Part shown: positions 34,746 to 48,100 of the stretch, piece after piece
Position numbering within the stretch: position 1 is the stretch's first letter
How the letters are laid out: each line of letters begins with the position of its first letter
NCBI GenBank assembly: GCA_000827265.1
Contig: KN834755.1
Span: forward strand, 1,068,320 to 1,132,319
Direction of reading: 5' to 3'
DNA length: 64,000 nt
Source: Collybiopsis luxurians FD-317 M1
Taxonomy: Eukaryota; Basidiomycota; Agaricomycetes; Agaricales; Omphalotaceae
The notes under the pieces: model-generated
Database searches by the model: none
What the model was told of the DNA's origin: nothing
The model's input: only the letters and a program-made list of their open reading frames with translations
Position numbers and translations under genes: made by a program

Positions 34746-35469
34746 GGAGATGATCGCAGGTGGTAAAGGCTTAGCCCCAGTGGGGTTCGTGAAGTTGGAA
34801 AATCCGAATCAATAAATAGGGAGTGAGATGGTGGTAAGGAACAAAGATTGGCAAAGCCTCCTTTGGTATTAGAATTTAAAATTAAGCAGCGAGCTGTTCT
34901 CATGGTGCCGAATCGAGGTGCCGACGATGACATATCAACAATTTCACGTGGTGGCGATCCTTCCCTTCCGTCTCGAGATTTCCGCTCCTTCTTCCATTTT
35001 TCTAGTCCCCCAGAATATGAGTACAATGGGTCTAGAGCCGTTGAATTTCACCATAGACAGGGTCAACAATGGGGCAGCTTCCAGATTTTTTCACCCCCAC
35101 GATCAGCTTCCAGCCGTTGCCGAATGCATACGTATCGTGGCAGCCCAGATATCTGTCCAGGTAAAACTTTGAGTGTTATCGCGTAATATGTAATTTAGCC
35201 GTAGCCGTTTGTATTTGGATATGACTTCAGATGACTCGTACGATTTTTTTTGTAACTAATCGATTCAACAGCAGATACGCCAAGGTACACGAGGGTACAC
35301 GCCATAATCGAACAACTCCAACTTCTTACACAGCCTATGTATTTGAAAAGACGCTCGACCCTGTAAAGCAAAGCTCGACCTCTCACTACGCCTCGCAGAG
35401 TTGGGGTTTGGGGGTACCTATGTATTCAAAATTTACAATTCTTCCACCAGCCATAGTAAACTGATCAAT

Positions 35470-37990
35470 CTATTCTTGAATAACCGCAGTAGCTTCCTGA
35501 CATTCATCTCCGTGGATTTGCCAGGTGTCTTTCAGTCTTTTAACACTGTGGCACTACTCTTATGCAGGAACGCATTCTTAAATCGGACGCGCAAAGCTGT
35601 TGTTACTGCGGTACTGATTTACATACACATTCCAGGTTTTGTCCTTGCCTGTAATGTATGACAGTCGTACGATTTTTTTCATGCTTCTTGTCGGACCCAC
35701 TATTGACCGACGTATTTGCAGTGAAGAGTATACTGAATTAAACAATCCCTTGTATTGTCAATAATCAGCGCTCAAGTCGGTAATTCAGCGCCTCAACACA
35801 CTCGCGTAGTTAAGTCGTGCGATTTCGATACTTTCCTGAGTAAACGATGTCCACGAAGGATTTATCGAATCAACCGGGATATCCAAGAATAACGCTAACG
35901 CATGAGGCTGCTGAGAACTCCCGACCTCGACTGTATCATTCGAAGTTTCATCGGGCTGATCCTTCGCCTTTCTCAATAAAAACCCTCTCACTTAATGAAA
36001 CGGTCATAGATAAAATAATCAGTAAAACCTTCTATCTGTTACTCAAATTCAAATCCTAAACGCCTGAACGACAGAGTCCGACGAATCCAGGCTTCTTTCA
36101 GTCTTTCATGCACCGATGCACCGGCCGCGGAACCTCTGAGTCTTCGCATAGAATGCCTATACCAAATGCAAAGCTGTTGTTACCGCAGTCCTTGTACGGT
36201 TTTTGTCTACATACTGTAGTACAGTCGTACGATTTTTTTGGTTACTTCTTTGTCGGACTCGCCATTGACCGATGATCTGTGTTTAGCGAAGTGGCGCAAA
36301 GAGTATCATCAATTCAAAAATCCCCGTATTCCCAACAAAAAGCTCTTAGTACTAATCCCGTGTAATTCACTGCCCCCACTCGCCTCAACGCCCTCACAGA
36401 CTGAGAAAGTTCCATGTACAAACCAAGTCGAAGAAGGAGTTATCAAACGGATCGGGATATCCTAGCTCAAACAACGGATAGTCCAAGATAGGGCTTATAT
36501 TATACTGGCCAAGATCCGATTCCCGAAAAGTAAAGCTACCCTCGACTGCCAAGACTAACAAACTGGAATCCGAGAAATTACCGACCTCAATTTCCATATT
36601 GGGACTGATCGTGCTGATCCTGCGTTTCACCGACGACCTCTCCCAAAAATTCTAGTCATAGGTATTGAACACATCCAGCAAAATCTTCCTGGTGTTCCAA
36701 GTCAAGATCAAACTCCCAAGCCTAAGCGAAAAACTCCGATGACTCCAACCTTCTTCCAGTCTGATAGCACAGTTACACCTGTCCATCTCCGCATAAAAGG
36801 CCTCGCAAGACCGCTTTTGTTGATATTCTCGTACGGTCTTTTGCGTCCGTACTGTATGACAATCGGACTTTGATCGTACTTACAACTCTTTTTCTTGCAT
36901 CTCTCGATAGATTGCACGCAGAGCTATTGCTGATGAGGTACTTGTATCGTCTTTCGCTCTTGTCCATCAGTCCGTACTTCTTTTTTGAACTCTTCATTAC
37001 ACAAGTAAGACAATGTCAAACCCACCGGTAACGAGTACTAAGGAGTTGGGGGTAACAGCCACTAGTGGCTGTACCCCGTTCGCTGCGGGGTGGTCGACAA
37101 TTATGTCGTCCTCAGTGGGAGATGTAGCTACTGGGCACGAGTACAGGATGTACTGGTTTTACAGTGTATATAGACTCTCTCGGTCAAAGGACCTTGAAGG
37201 ATAAGAGAAGAGAAGAAAAAGGACGCGGGGCACCATCCACTTCTCGTTGTCACTTGAGAGGAAAACATCGGGGCAGAACCAGACCCCTTTTGCAGGCGTA
37301 ATCACACTGCGGCCTATGCTTTTACGAGGCTTGGGCGGCACGCCTGGTGTGCCAAAACCTACGCTACCGGCGACGAGGCTGGCGCACCAATGTCCGATGC
37401 AGGAGTCGTGAGTGTGCTATGGGAGTGGGGCTATCGGTCCCTACTGCATAAAAATTGTACCTATGATTTTTTTTTTTGCTTCTTTCTCGTCGACCCGTTG
37501 CTTAGCAATGCTTTCTTTGTTCATTAAAGACTGAGTACATGGCATATATCCTACGTTCGATTTATTGCTATCGACAAATTTAAGTAAATTCAATTCCTAA
37601 CAACAAAAAGAAGCCACTGAGTTCCAAACAACCAGCCCGTGTCACACTCGTACGATCTTATGTAATACAACTTCATTTATCGTCTGAGTACGTTGTTTCT
37701 CCATCGATGGCAGAAATCGAATATCCGAAGCTCAGATGAAGTAATACTTCGTTGGACACAACAAACTTCTGGATCCGAGGAATACCCACTTCTTCGAGTC
37801 CAGCTATATTATTTCAACGGACTGATCTTGCGCTTTAACAACGACATGTCCGAAAGAACTTCCACTGAAAAAAGTGAGTCATAGTTAACACCTTCCGCAA
37901 AATTCTCGCTTCCTCGATATCCAAACCCACGCCCTAAACGCCCGAAGAAAAAAGCTCCGATGACTCGATTTCCGTCAGCTCGCGACGCTT
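35470..37990. repeat. Array of strongly diverged ~0.6-kb repeats
   Basis: Shared landmarks recur in the same order: AAAGCTGTTGTTAC followed by GTCGTACGATTTTTT and TTGTCGGAC...CATTGACCGA (35594-35713 and 36170-36273), then CTGATCCTTCGCC-like sequence (35957, 36616, 37823). Spacing is roughly 560-660 bp, with the third and fourth units disrupted. No terminal repeats or proteins are evident, so these may be remnants of a duplicated element or an old tandem gene family. Confidence 0.45.
37049..37077. repeat. Near-perfect palindrome
   Basis: GGGGTAACAGCCACT is followed directly by AGTGGCTGTACCCC. The arms are 14 bp with one extra A in the left arm and no loop. Nothing nearby indicates a function. 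Confidence 0.7.
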
Positions 37991-40434
37991 CCGAAGCGGT
38001 CAGAGTGGCTTAAGAACATAGAAGAATCTACTATGTGTTATCATTGACGAATGGTGAAAATGACTCCTCCATCAATGCTCCTTCCGAGGGCATCCTTCCT
38101 ATACCAATAGCATGGCGTCGTTGACTGACTCAGGCCGGTAAAAGAGGCAAAACCCTCGTGTCCCGACCTGTCCGCGAGTGAAACCATTCAAGCAGTAAAA
38201 TTGCGCATGCCGGTGCACACGTACGTTGACGGTTGTGCCGACGAGGGGATTTTCTTCCCGCATACATCAGCCTCTCTACACGTGGTTCGTATAGAAGATT
38301 CAAACACTCATCAGCAGCATCAGGGAATCAGGGTCCCATTGTGAGTGCTAGTACTGTTTATAACGCACCTAATCTAAAAAAAAAGTACACTAACTCGAAA
38401 TGTTTCCATCTGTTACGTCCACTTTTGATCCATTTTATGACATCATTTATCTTTCTTTAGCTGGTTGTATGCGCGCGAGGACGCAAAGCTAATTGACCCT
38501 GGAAGCTACGGAGAAAAGTTGAAGCGTTTGTCCTCCTTCAAACTTCACTTGCTTAACTACAATTAGACGCTCAGTCCATCACTGATCATGACGAAGACGC
38601 CTTTCCTCACCTGACCAGGGCAATAACTTCGTACAAGCCGTCCTTCAGAGTCTTCAATTAATGCTTGTATCTCTTACCACGTCTGGACTCGGAAATTCCA
38701 GTTCCGAGCGTAAACCTTCAGTCAAGACCCTAGTAGAGGTCTAGACCTTTTGCACTCTGAGTGACAGATTAAACTTTCTCTTCAGCGATCGTAGCCCTCG
38801 CAGTCGGGAATTCCCCTACTTACATACTTACCCGAGTTCAAACGTTCGGGATCCTCCTAGTAAAATCCTGAACTCTAAATTTTCGTCTCGTAACTCATTT
38901 CAGTGGAACAAATCTCATATATTTTGCAGATCAAAACGATGGGTAAACAACGATCTGTGTACAAGGTATATGGTATCATCATGATCTACCCCATGTGTCA
39001 CATTGTCTCATCCTATCCTAATCCCATCTGGAACGTCCATGGGTCCATGGACGTCGACGCGACGACGTTTCATTCAGAACTCAATGAAAGTAAGGATTAA
39101 CAATTTCCGACTTGTTCGCAGCCAAGATTGATACCATTTACATGTACCTTTTGCGTCAACATTTGCACGCATATCTCACTCACTCACATAACAGTGAGTG
39201 CTCATCGATTTCATCGACACTCCATGTATGCACTTATTGCGTCAGAATTCACGCATACAACAACATTTTCGTCGGTTCGATTCTGGCCGAAAGAAATAGA
39301 ATTCATCACCTCTTACCGCCAGACCCACCCAACACGATGATAATGATGCTACTCAATTTGCATAATGTTTGCAAAATCTTACCGAGAAAATCCATACCAC
39401 CCGTCCGTCCATCCGTCTATCGGAAAACTCCAAGCATTTTACAATACACCGAAGCTGAACAGCTGAACCACGAATACCTCTTCAAGAATCAACAAAGAAC
39501 AGATACGGATCTGGAACCAACACGTCTACCTGGATACGACGTCACCCAAGCGATATCTTCGGTCTCGTTATTGTATTCTCAAGCCTACGATACCCCAGGA
39601 TCAGGGATCAGTCTTTGCATACCTACAAGTTCAAAACAAAGTTCCGGACCTGTCTCTCGAAAATTGAAGTTGATAGGGGAACTGATCTAGGGGAGGTAAC
39701 TGATCCGCGCACCATATAGAATACAATGAATACCTCATGCAGACTGTGAACGATTCTACCTACCGTAGCACCATACCTTCGAGTTGCGTTCCAACTTGAA
39801 GCAAAAGTTTCAAACTACCAGACTTGGAATTGCCTTTCAAGTTCATAGACGACAGGAATGCTGATCCGCAATAACACTAAGGCTCTTCTCTCCGGTCTAC
39901 CTGGGCATGGCATTTCGCTTCATTTCCATCCGTTAGACTGAAACCCGTCTCTTATATCCTCTCATGTCAAATACTAAGTACTAAGTGCTCGTGTCACCGC
40001 GTCAAGGAGGGAGCGCCGATACCCTTGCTAAAGCAAAAAATTGTATATTGAATTTCATCATAGTATCGCCAAACATTATCGCCATTAAGATCCCACTAAA
40101 CCATTATCGACATAGGAAAGAACCAGAGAAAAAAAACCATGCAATGCAGATGCTTATTAGTTAGTATTACAATTGTACAAAAAGAAAAAGCATCTTCCCA
40201 ACCGAAGATAGCGAGAGAGGAGATACGAGTAGAACCGATAAAACCGTTTTGAACTATGTACCAGTTGAAGGTGGGAAAAAAATAGCCCAAGTAAGAACGC
40301 GGAGAGGAACACAACGCACCAAGAGAGAAAGAAAAGAAAGAAAACCAACTAGGAATACTAGCAGGACAACTTTACCAAAGTACAGAGAAGAGTTGTAAAA
40401 AGAGAGCAAAACTGATGATGCATGAGCGTTACGC

Positions 40435-40545
40435 GTATGTGTGTGTGTGAGGATGTGAGTGTGAGAGGATATGAGTGCATGAGTGCGTGCGTGAGGGTGA
40501 ATGTGTGAGTATGAGAGTACGTGTGCAAGTAGAGTATGAGTAGAT
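40435..40545. repeat. GT/GA-rich simple-sequence tract
   Basis: Mixed GTGT, GTGA and GAGTGAGT-like units run through this stretch. It lies downstream of the AreA-like gene, probably in or beyond its 3' UTR. Confidence 0.7.
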
Positions 40546-40780
40546 GATGGATGCACTGAAAGATGCAGAAAAAAGTGAGAGGGAGAAACAACTGGAAAGA
40601 AAATTACCTAGGGATGTATAGTATAGTACACAATGCAAAGAAGAACATAACCCTGAGTAGGAGAAGAAAGCACAGATATTTACCTAACAACATATGATTC
40701 ACCAGAAAAAAAAAGACAAAAAACAAGGAAACACAGCAGGATTTAATCACGCTACTGCTTTGTTGATGTCCCAACGTCGA

Positions 40781-43700
40781 CTACCTTCCTCCCCCAGCCC
40801 AACTCCGATTCCTCTGCATTCTCACAGGTCTCATAATCCCCGCAAGATCATCTTCATCTGGCTCCCCTCCGTCACCATTCCCATTCCCATTCCCATTCCC
40901 ATTCCCATTCCCATTCTCATTCCCGTTACCATCGTTCCCGTTCTCGTTCCCATTCCCATTTTCAGCCGACCCATTCCTGCTCGTCCTCGCCGACAAACGC
41001 ACAACAGTAGGGAACGTCGTCAACGGCTGCAACGCCGGACTCAGCGCACTACTACTGCTCCTCCTTGGCCCATTGAACTCCTTCTTGTGTATCTTCCTCG
41101 ACCACAGCAGATTCTGACGCAGACTTTCGGAAATTTCGGTTCGAAGCATCAATTGTCGTGTCGTACGCGGTGAAGAGGGCGGGGCAGCAGGGGGGAGGTT
41201 GTATGGGAATGCGAGAGGGACTTGCACCGGTGGAGTCGTAATGGTTTCATTGGCGTTTCCGACGTATTGAGATTGGGAACGCAGCGGCTGAGGTGGAGGG
41301 ATGGGATCTGGGTGCGCTGGATGCGCAGCTTGGGGGAGAAACGCGGGTCGCGCAAGAGGAGCAGGGGCAACAGGTGCAGCAGGAGCAACAGAAGCAGTAG
41401 GAGCAACAGGAGCAACAGGAGTTACTGAAGGAGGAACCACTCTCGAACTAGAAGACCTCGTACTCCTTCTATCCGCAAGAGCAGCCAACTTTTCATGGGC
41501 AGCACTCTTCGACATCTGCAAACCGGGGTCATGATCCGGATCATCTTCACTAGTGTCTTCCATCTCCGCATCCACAGGCCGCGCCTTCGGCCGATACGCC
41601 CCACCAGAGCTCCCATTCGACGACAGCACGTCTCTCTGCTTCCCTTTCCCCTTATTATCAGGAAACGCAAGCGCACTCAGATCCCTACTATAACTCGACG
41701 CAGTTATAGAGTTGGCAACAGGGAGAGCCGCAGCACTCTTTGTAGGTTTCAGAGGAGCAGCTTTCGAGAAGGCAGGGCCGGGTACGGGTCCAGGACCGAC
41801 GTAATTCCCCGCATTCACAGGCCGTCGAGTATTCGATGGCCCAGCTTCAGTATTATTCGCCGTTGTTGTTTGCGGCGGAGGCTGCCTCGTTGCATTCGTC
41901 GGAGGCCCAGCAGTCAATTTACTCGCCCCTGTCATCTGCGGCGGAAGCTGCCTCGTCGCATTCGTCGGAGCCCCAGCGCTCAAATTACTCGCCCCTATCG
42001 TCTGCGGCGGAGGCCGCCTATTCGCATTCACCGGAGCACCAGAAGTCAAATTACTCGTAGTCGCAGCCGTCGAGATATTCGTCAACGGCCTCAACTGCTC
42101 AATGCCCACCCTCGCAATCCCATTATTCGGCCTCCCTCCCATAGCCACATCGCTACTCGAATACCCCCGCTTATACGGATGATTATCCGGGAAAATCCCC
42201 GGATCGGGATTCATCAATTGGCTCAATAGGCCAGACTGAGATCGCGTAGAGAGGTTGGAATAGCTACGCTTTGGGACTTTGGTAAACATTTCGCGTTGGC
42301 GTTGGGCTTCGAGCGTAGCTTCGCGAAGCTTTTGTTCGATGGCTTGTTGCTGTTGCAGATCGCGTTCAGAACGACGGAGTGGTTTGTGATGACCACCGGC
42401 TTGGGGTTGAGGGCGATGATGGGAAGGAGCAACAGCAGGAACAGCAGCTCGAGCCTCAGCTTGATGTGACTCTTGCTCCGGCTGGACTTTTGGTTTCGCA
42501 AGTGAAACGAGCGTAGGAACATTCGGCTGTGAGTGATGTCTGGAGGGACCAGGTCGTCGAGGACTCGGTCTCGTTCCATTTGCAGGACTCTTTTTGCTAC
42601 TTGGAGCAGCAGGAGGAGCCGCAGCAGGAACAACACCTTTACCAGTAACACCATTTTCATCTTCACTAACCCATTCCTCATCATCGTCCTCACCAGCTAC
42701 TCCATTCTCCACCAACGTCGTACCACCCTTTTCAGCATCAATATCACTCTTATGTTCATCCTCGAATTCACTATCCAAATCAGTATCCGTCTCATCCCAA
42801 TCATCGTCGTCATCATCTGCCAGGACAACCTTTTTCGTCCTCGGAGCCTGAATGACAGCTTCGGCGGCAGACAGATTGGCAGAAGCATGTGGAAGCCCGC
42901 GGGGTTGACGTGAACTATCGGTTGCGGGAGCAGGACGTGCAGGAACAGGCGCGACGGGAGCGACAGGCGGTGGCGCAGGGGCGAGAGGTTGGACAGGGAG
43001 CATACCACCTTGAGTCCTCATCCTCGCTAGAGATGAAGTATGAGGAGGTGAAACTATTTTCGACTCTGCACCAACAGAGAGAGCTGTCGACTTGGTATGG
43101 GCTTGAGATGATGTGGACAGATCCGTATTTGACGGAGAGTGTCCCGGAGATTGGGATCCAATATTAAACATGGCTCGTTTCCCAGGGGTCGCGGGGTGAT
43201 GAGGCTGGAGTGGAGCTTGACCGGAAGGAGGATGGGTGTACGTAGTTGCTGGTAACTGAGGCCCTTGGTGCAAGGCTGGCCCTCCCCCTCCCGGCATTGA
43301 TCTTTCGCGGACACGGTCTTGATCTTTTCCCGGAGAGGTAATCAACGGCCCTGAAGGCGCTGACAATAATGAGCTTAAAAGGTACCAAATCTCTACAGTT
43401 AGCACGTACCAAGATGTGACGACTCACGCATCTGAGCTTGCTGTCCCTGGACACGAGTTGCTCGGTCCTGATCATGCGGCCCGGGAATATGCGTAAGAGC
43501 ACCTAAGCGAACACCTTTGCGGCCGACCAAATGAGCTTTTTTACGCGATGCCATCATAAGCCCATCATGGTTATGGGATGCCCTGCCACGACTACGACTC
43601 CGGCTCTTGGAATCACTAGTGCCTGACGTATTCGAGCTTCCACGTCGCGAAGTTCGATTGTTCTTTACTCGTTGCCGGTCACTGACATCACTTTCACCCC

Positions 43701-45125
43701 AACTTCCTCCGCTGTAAGACCCCTGCGCGTCACTCGCTTGACGAGAAAGACGCGTCGCTTGCCCGGATTGGCTGCCACTGCTCACGTTCTCAGACATGTT
43801 CTCAGACGCAGCATACACCTGATGATGGGATGACGAGTTATCTGAGCGACCACCGGCAGGTCGAACAGGAGACAAACCATCCGAACTACCAGAGCTATGC
43901 TCATCGCCACGTTTAAGGAAGAAAATTCTTGCGTCATGTGGTTTCAGAGTCGAGTTCGGAGATCGCATATCGTTCGAGTGAACGGAAGTCGACGAAGTAG
44001 CGGTCAAATGACTGATATTAGAGTTGGTCGAAGAAGTGACGCTGAGAGGGGAAGTAGACGTAACAGAACCCGAGGTATTGGCAGAAGAGGATGGGGGTTC
44101 TAGATTAGTAGGGATCGATGCACGCGATCCAGATGCTGAATCATGAGCAGATGATCGGGTCTGAGAGTGAGAGTCAGACGAAGGAGCTAGGAAGAAGTTT
44201 GGTTGTCGCCGTTCTCGAGGGGGCGATGGGAATTCAGGTGATAGACGCGGAGGGGGGAGCTGAACGTGAGTATGACCGACGGGATCGGTAGCCACGGTCG
44301 CCGGAAGTACAGGCGTAGCCGGTGGGGTGGGGTGGGGTGTCGGGTTAGGCGTTGGATTGACCACGACTACCAGTGGAAAAGGAGCAGTAGGTGTACTGGT
44401 AACCGAATTGACCAAGGATGCGTTTGATTGCGTAAAAGCATGCGGAGATGAACTGACACTGGAGGTAGAAAAAGCAGCGGGACCATCAGGAGCAACGACA
44501 GTAACCGGAGGGGGCTTATCAGCGGACTGAGAAGGAGGTATAATAGAAATGGACAGTAATTCAGCAGCAGGGGTAGGAAGATGAGATGATTCGGAGGTTG
44601 AAACCGCGGGCTCAACCTTGGCGGTTGCCCGAGGCAAACGAAGCTTTGAATGCAGAATCTGCGACCTCGGAGAAGAGCCGGGTAGAACCTCACAGAAAAT
44701 TTTCCCTATCGGCAGTCTGAGTGAGGACAACTGCAAGTCCTGTGAAGACGCGGACCCTGAGTGGAATATCAAATTATCTGACCGTTCAAAAAATGTAGAA
44801 ACTAACGGACCTGAGCCAGAAGCTGAAGGGCCTAGTTCAGTAGGAGAATCTGGGGTTAACGGTCGATACTTGAACGACCTCCCAGTCATCTGTTGTGACC
44901 ATAGACGCCACGAAAGGTTTTCGAGGCGCTTTCCTTCATGCAAGGAAGCTTGACATTTGGTAAACACTGAATGTTGTGACTCAGTTAAAGCTTCAAAGCT
45001 ATATTTTTGGGCGACGTACAGAACCAAAGACTAGTTAAAGCCTCAGCGCCGTCAAGGTCCTTGAGAGCATCAACCGAAATGTTAAGAATTGGAGTCGGTA
45101 AGTTGGCGGGCATTGTGATGGACAT
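40781..45125 (-). CDS. GATA_AreA/DUF3295 regulatory protein
   Basis: Three exons on the minus strand, 45020-45125, 43428-44966, 40781-43359; 1407 residues. Residues about 33-58 (SLWFLFTKCQASLHEGKRLENLSWRLW in part) match the short GATA_AreA domain of nitrogen-regulatory proteins (formerly DUF1752). Its conserved LENLSWRLW lies just after intron 1. The centre is disordered: Pro/Ala/Ser-rich, with an acidic patch (DDDDDDWDETDTD) and FLKRGDEHSS. Near the C terminus, RTEISESLRQNLLWSRKIHK resembles the end of DUF3295. Family members include yeast Mks1-like and other nutrient-signalling proteins; a nutrient-signalling role here is inference, and no DNA-binding zinc finger is present. The start at 45125 (MSITMPANLPTP) was chosen because the conserved domain follows at family spacing; the next ATG at 45113 is also possible. 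Two coding tandem repeats are listed separately. Confidence 0.82.
40870..40940 (-). repeat. Coding (GGAATG)n hexanucleotide repeat
   Basis: CATTCC repeated on the + strand encodes an Asn-Gly run near the C terminus of the AreA-like protein. Pure units are interrupted by GAG and GAT changes. Such arrays are prone to length change between strains. Confidence 0.85.
41871..42060 (-). repeat. Three coding 66-bp tandem repeats
   Basis: Repeat starts at 41871, 41937 and 42003 on the + strand are exactly 66 bp apart (TGCGGCGGA). Each codes 22 residues of the form AGAPTNATRQLPPQMTGAS in the disordered part of the AreA-like protein. Confidence 0.85.
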
Positions 45126-48100
45126 TGCCAACGTTGAGCCCAACGCTGTGAGGGACGACGACGACGAGGACAAAAAAGGGTACGGCAGAATTAGAGAGCA
45201 GCTGGGTGATGGTGGAAGAACATCAGGGCGAAAAGGAATTTCAGGCTTTTTTTGCGGACCGGACTTCCATATCCCAGAAGTAATCACGTGATTTTGAGAT
45301 TTCTGTACCTCAGTTCGCCGCCTGACCATGGTCATCTGGACCGGAGGACCAAGTTCCCTCGGAATTTCCACTGTCCAGTTAACAGTCTGAATATTCAAGT
45401 CCACAGCCAGTTTTTAACATTTTTCATTTGTTCGAATTCCGGTTTCAAGTTTTGTTGGGAGAATTATCTTCCCGCAAAATACCTGTCCTCAATCAAAACT
45501 CGAGTCTCCGAGGAGAACCCATGGGGGTTTGATACAATCTCTACCAGTCAACTGACCATCTATTCAATTCAGCCCTAGAACAACGTTTCGATAGTTACTG
45601 TAATGGCGGGCCTTGTTATACTCCATCTTTCACCCTCTCTCGGAACTTTGGTACAGACTTAGTTTGAGGGCGCAGACGTCCCAAGCCTCGAGCTCTACCA
45701 ATACAGTATTTATGACCCCACAAACAGCCCTTCCTCTCTTCACAAACTAGTAAAATGAAACTCCATTCTTTTACTCGATCCCTAATTTTGATAGCTTCAT
45801 CTCATCCCGTTCGTGACTGCCAGTAGCTGCCAACCCACCTACCCGCACCATTAATTTTGATTTATATAAAATCCAAAAAAAACAAGCTAACCTAAAGCAA
45901 GTCTTTCTATCTATCTTCCCAGTCGGCATTCCCACTTTCTTCCGAAAACGCGTCCTATTCGCTGATCGCCCACCGAATTTTCCCCCCCTTCTAACTCGTT
46001 ATGTACAGGCTTGTACAGGGCCTTTCGTTTGAGCTATGTAAGTATCCGGAAATAACCTGCATGCATCCGTCACGTCTATGATCATGCATCTATGAATCAT
46101 AGCCCTATCATATCGCTAACTGCTTTATCAGTTTCCTTCAGGAATCCTGCATGCGACAGTGCCACTCGCAAAGCCCCACACTGCCCCGCACTCACTACCC
46201 TACCCCACATTCATAACTCCCTAATAGCTCCCTATAGCTCCCTCCGTCTACTTCCTATTCTTACCAGAGCCGTGACCCCATCAGTGATATATTTGACAAC
46301 TTCCCCGCTTCCCCGGTTTGGCGCTGAAAGGATCTCGTATAATACATGAATCTGGCTGGCGTCAGCTCAATGTCCATCTTCTCTCGACCGTCACATCCCA
46401 ACGTCCCAGACAGAACAATATACACGTAAGCTATAAGAAGCTATGTATGTTGTAGACAATCCGTTCTATCCCGGTATGTATGAGGTTCTAATTTTAACCC
46501 ACGTTCCCTCCCTGTTGAATTGGGTCGAAACGCCGACACGCACGAACAATTTACCAAACACAGCAGACATCATGTATGCACCCCCGCATCATGTACAGTA
46601 GGGCGAGGCCCAGAGGGGAAGGCAATGACGATCTCATGCGGAATAGGATTTTATATTGAATGATGTATGTACCTGTGTTTACTTTTTACGCAGTTGCATT
46701 GCAGCCTAATACACTTGCTACTATAGAATGATGTGTAGCGGCAGGCAAAGTGCTTGATTCGAAGCGTAAAAGCGACGAAGTTCTTCCTCCATTACATAGA
46801 TTATTAGCGTTCAAGCTCTCAAACGACAAGCGGAGTCGGAGTTGAGACTTGACCTCATTCCCGACTCCAGTGTCCGACTCAAGCTCTTTAAACGGCAAGA
46901 AAGTCCCCAAAAAAACGTTTTGCAACGATGCTCAAATGCCTTTCGGGTCTTCGGAATGATATCGGACTATTTCGACCCCTCCTTTACCCTTAAGTGCTTA
47001 CTTGCCACTCTTGCTTTGTGTTCGTAAAAAGACATTAATGTTGATCGCCAAGTTCCAACACGATGCACGATACTTATCCTATCCTACGATAACCCAAAGT
47101 ATTTGCCATAGGGTCCTTGTTTCCTTTATTTGTTAGCCGCATGTACGGGAATCCGGAACTGCTTCCGCCTCAACAACCCCCACCTTGGCGATTTGTCCCC
47201 CCTTCACCTCATAATCGTCAAAATCCTCATTTTACGACCCATTATGACTTGAAAATGCTCGCACATCTCCTGAACGTCACCTTTCGCTCTTCTTTTCGCG
47301 ACCGCGAGTGTCCGCGACGAGGGTGGAGCTCAATGTCCGCTTCCCTTCCTTCAATTCCCAACCACCTAACTAACTCCGTAATTTCATTTCAAACCATCCT
47401 GGGTCCATGTCCACTCCACAGCTTTTTACAGCGAGAATGGTTTGGCAGAATTTCGATCAGGTGTTAAGTACTGTTCTCAGCTAGTGCTCACTTGCTATAC
47501 TTGCTCAATGCTCGAAAATCCCGATTGCTTAACTTGAGTTACCGAGAAATGTCATCGCTTTCCCCTTTAAGGAAAAGAAGGTTAACGGGGACTGGTAAGA
47601 CTGGGCAATTAGCCCGACAACGGGTATTGGGCACTCCACGATTCGAGTAACGGGTAATAAGTAGTGCGACTCGGACTCGGAAAGGCAAGGGTAGGACGTG
47701 CCAGAAGAACGCCGTCACCTCGTCAGCGTTACAGTTAGCGTTGGCTTCTAGGCTATGATTCGACAGGATATGAAGGGTTTGAATAGCTTATTACTCGAAC
47801 AAGTAAGTACGATATAGGGAGCGCTAACTACTGGTACATCCTTGTTGCTGACGCTGACTCGGGCGCTGATAAGAATGTAAGCATAGAACGAAGCGTCACG
47901 ATACCCAGTGCAAGCACTGAGCAGATCAAAAACCGGGTACTTAAATTTACTCCTAGCATGTAGTCCTACGGCCTCGTACGCCATACAGTACAGGTACGTA
48001 TCATAAAGTCCGATCCGAAATCCAGCAAACATATTGCATACTTACATGGCACCTCCCGACCCGGGACCGCTATCTTGAGCCTACCTTTCCCTTTGGCGTT

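Larger units (their letters stand above)
34746..40780. other. Long gene-poor region with degenerate repeats
   Basis: No gene could be supported in 6 kb. The 35.5-38 kb part holds diverged repeat units (listed separately). A near-perfect palindrome lies at 37049-37077. At 40435-40545 there is a GT/GA-rich simple-sequence tract. Open frames up to 192 codons (39112-39690) have no recognisable content. Confidence 0.5.

Noticed and set aside
35470..37990. Tandem small genes such as mating pheromone precursors
   Set aside because: No CaaX-type ends, no conserved start codons and no STE3-like receptor gene nearby.
39112..39690. 192-codon open frame as a gene
   Set aside because: No recognisable domain, no splice partners, and unusual composition; could not be supported.
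41495..42229. 244-codon + strand open frame inside the AreA-like gene
   Set aside because: It is antisense to a well-supported exon, and its Arg/Pro-rich composition mirrors the coding repeats.
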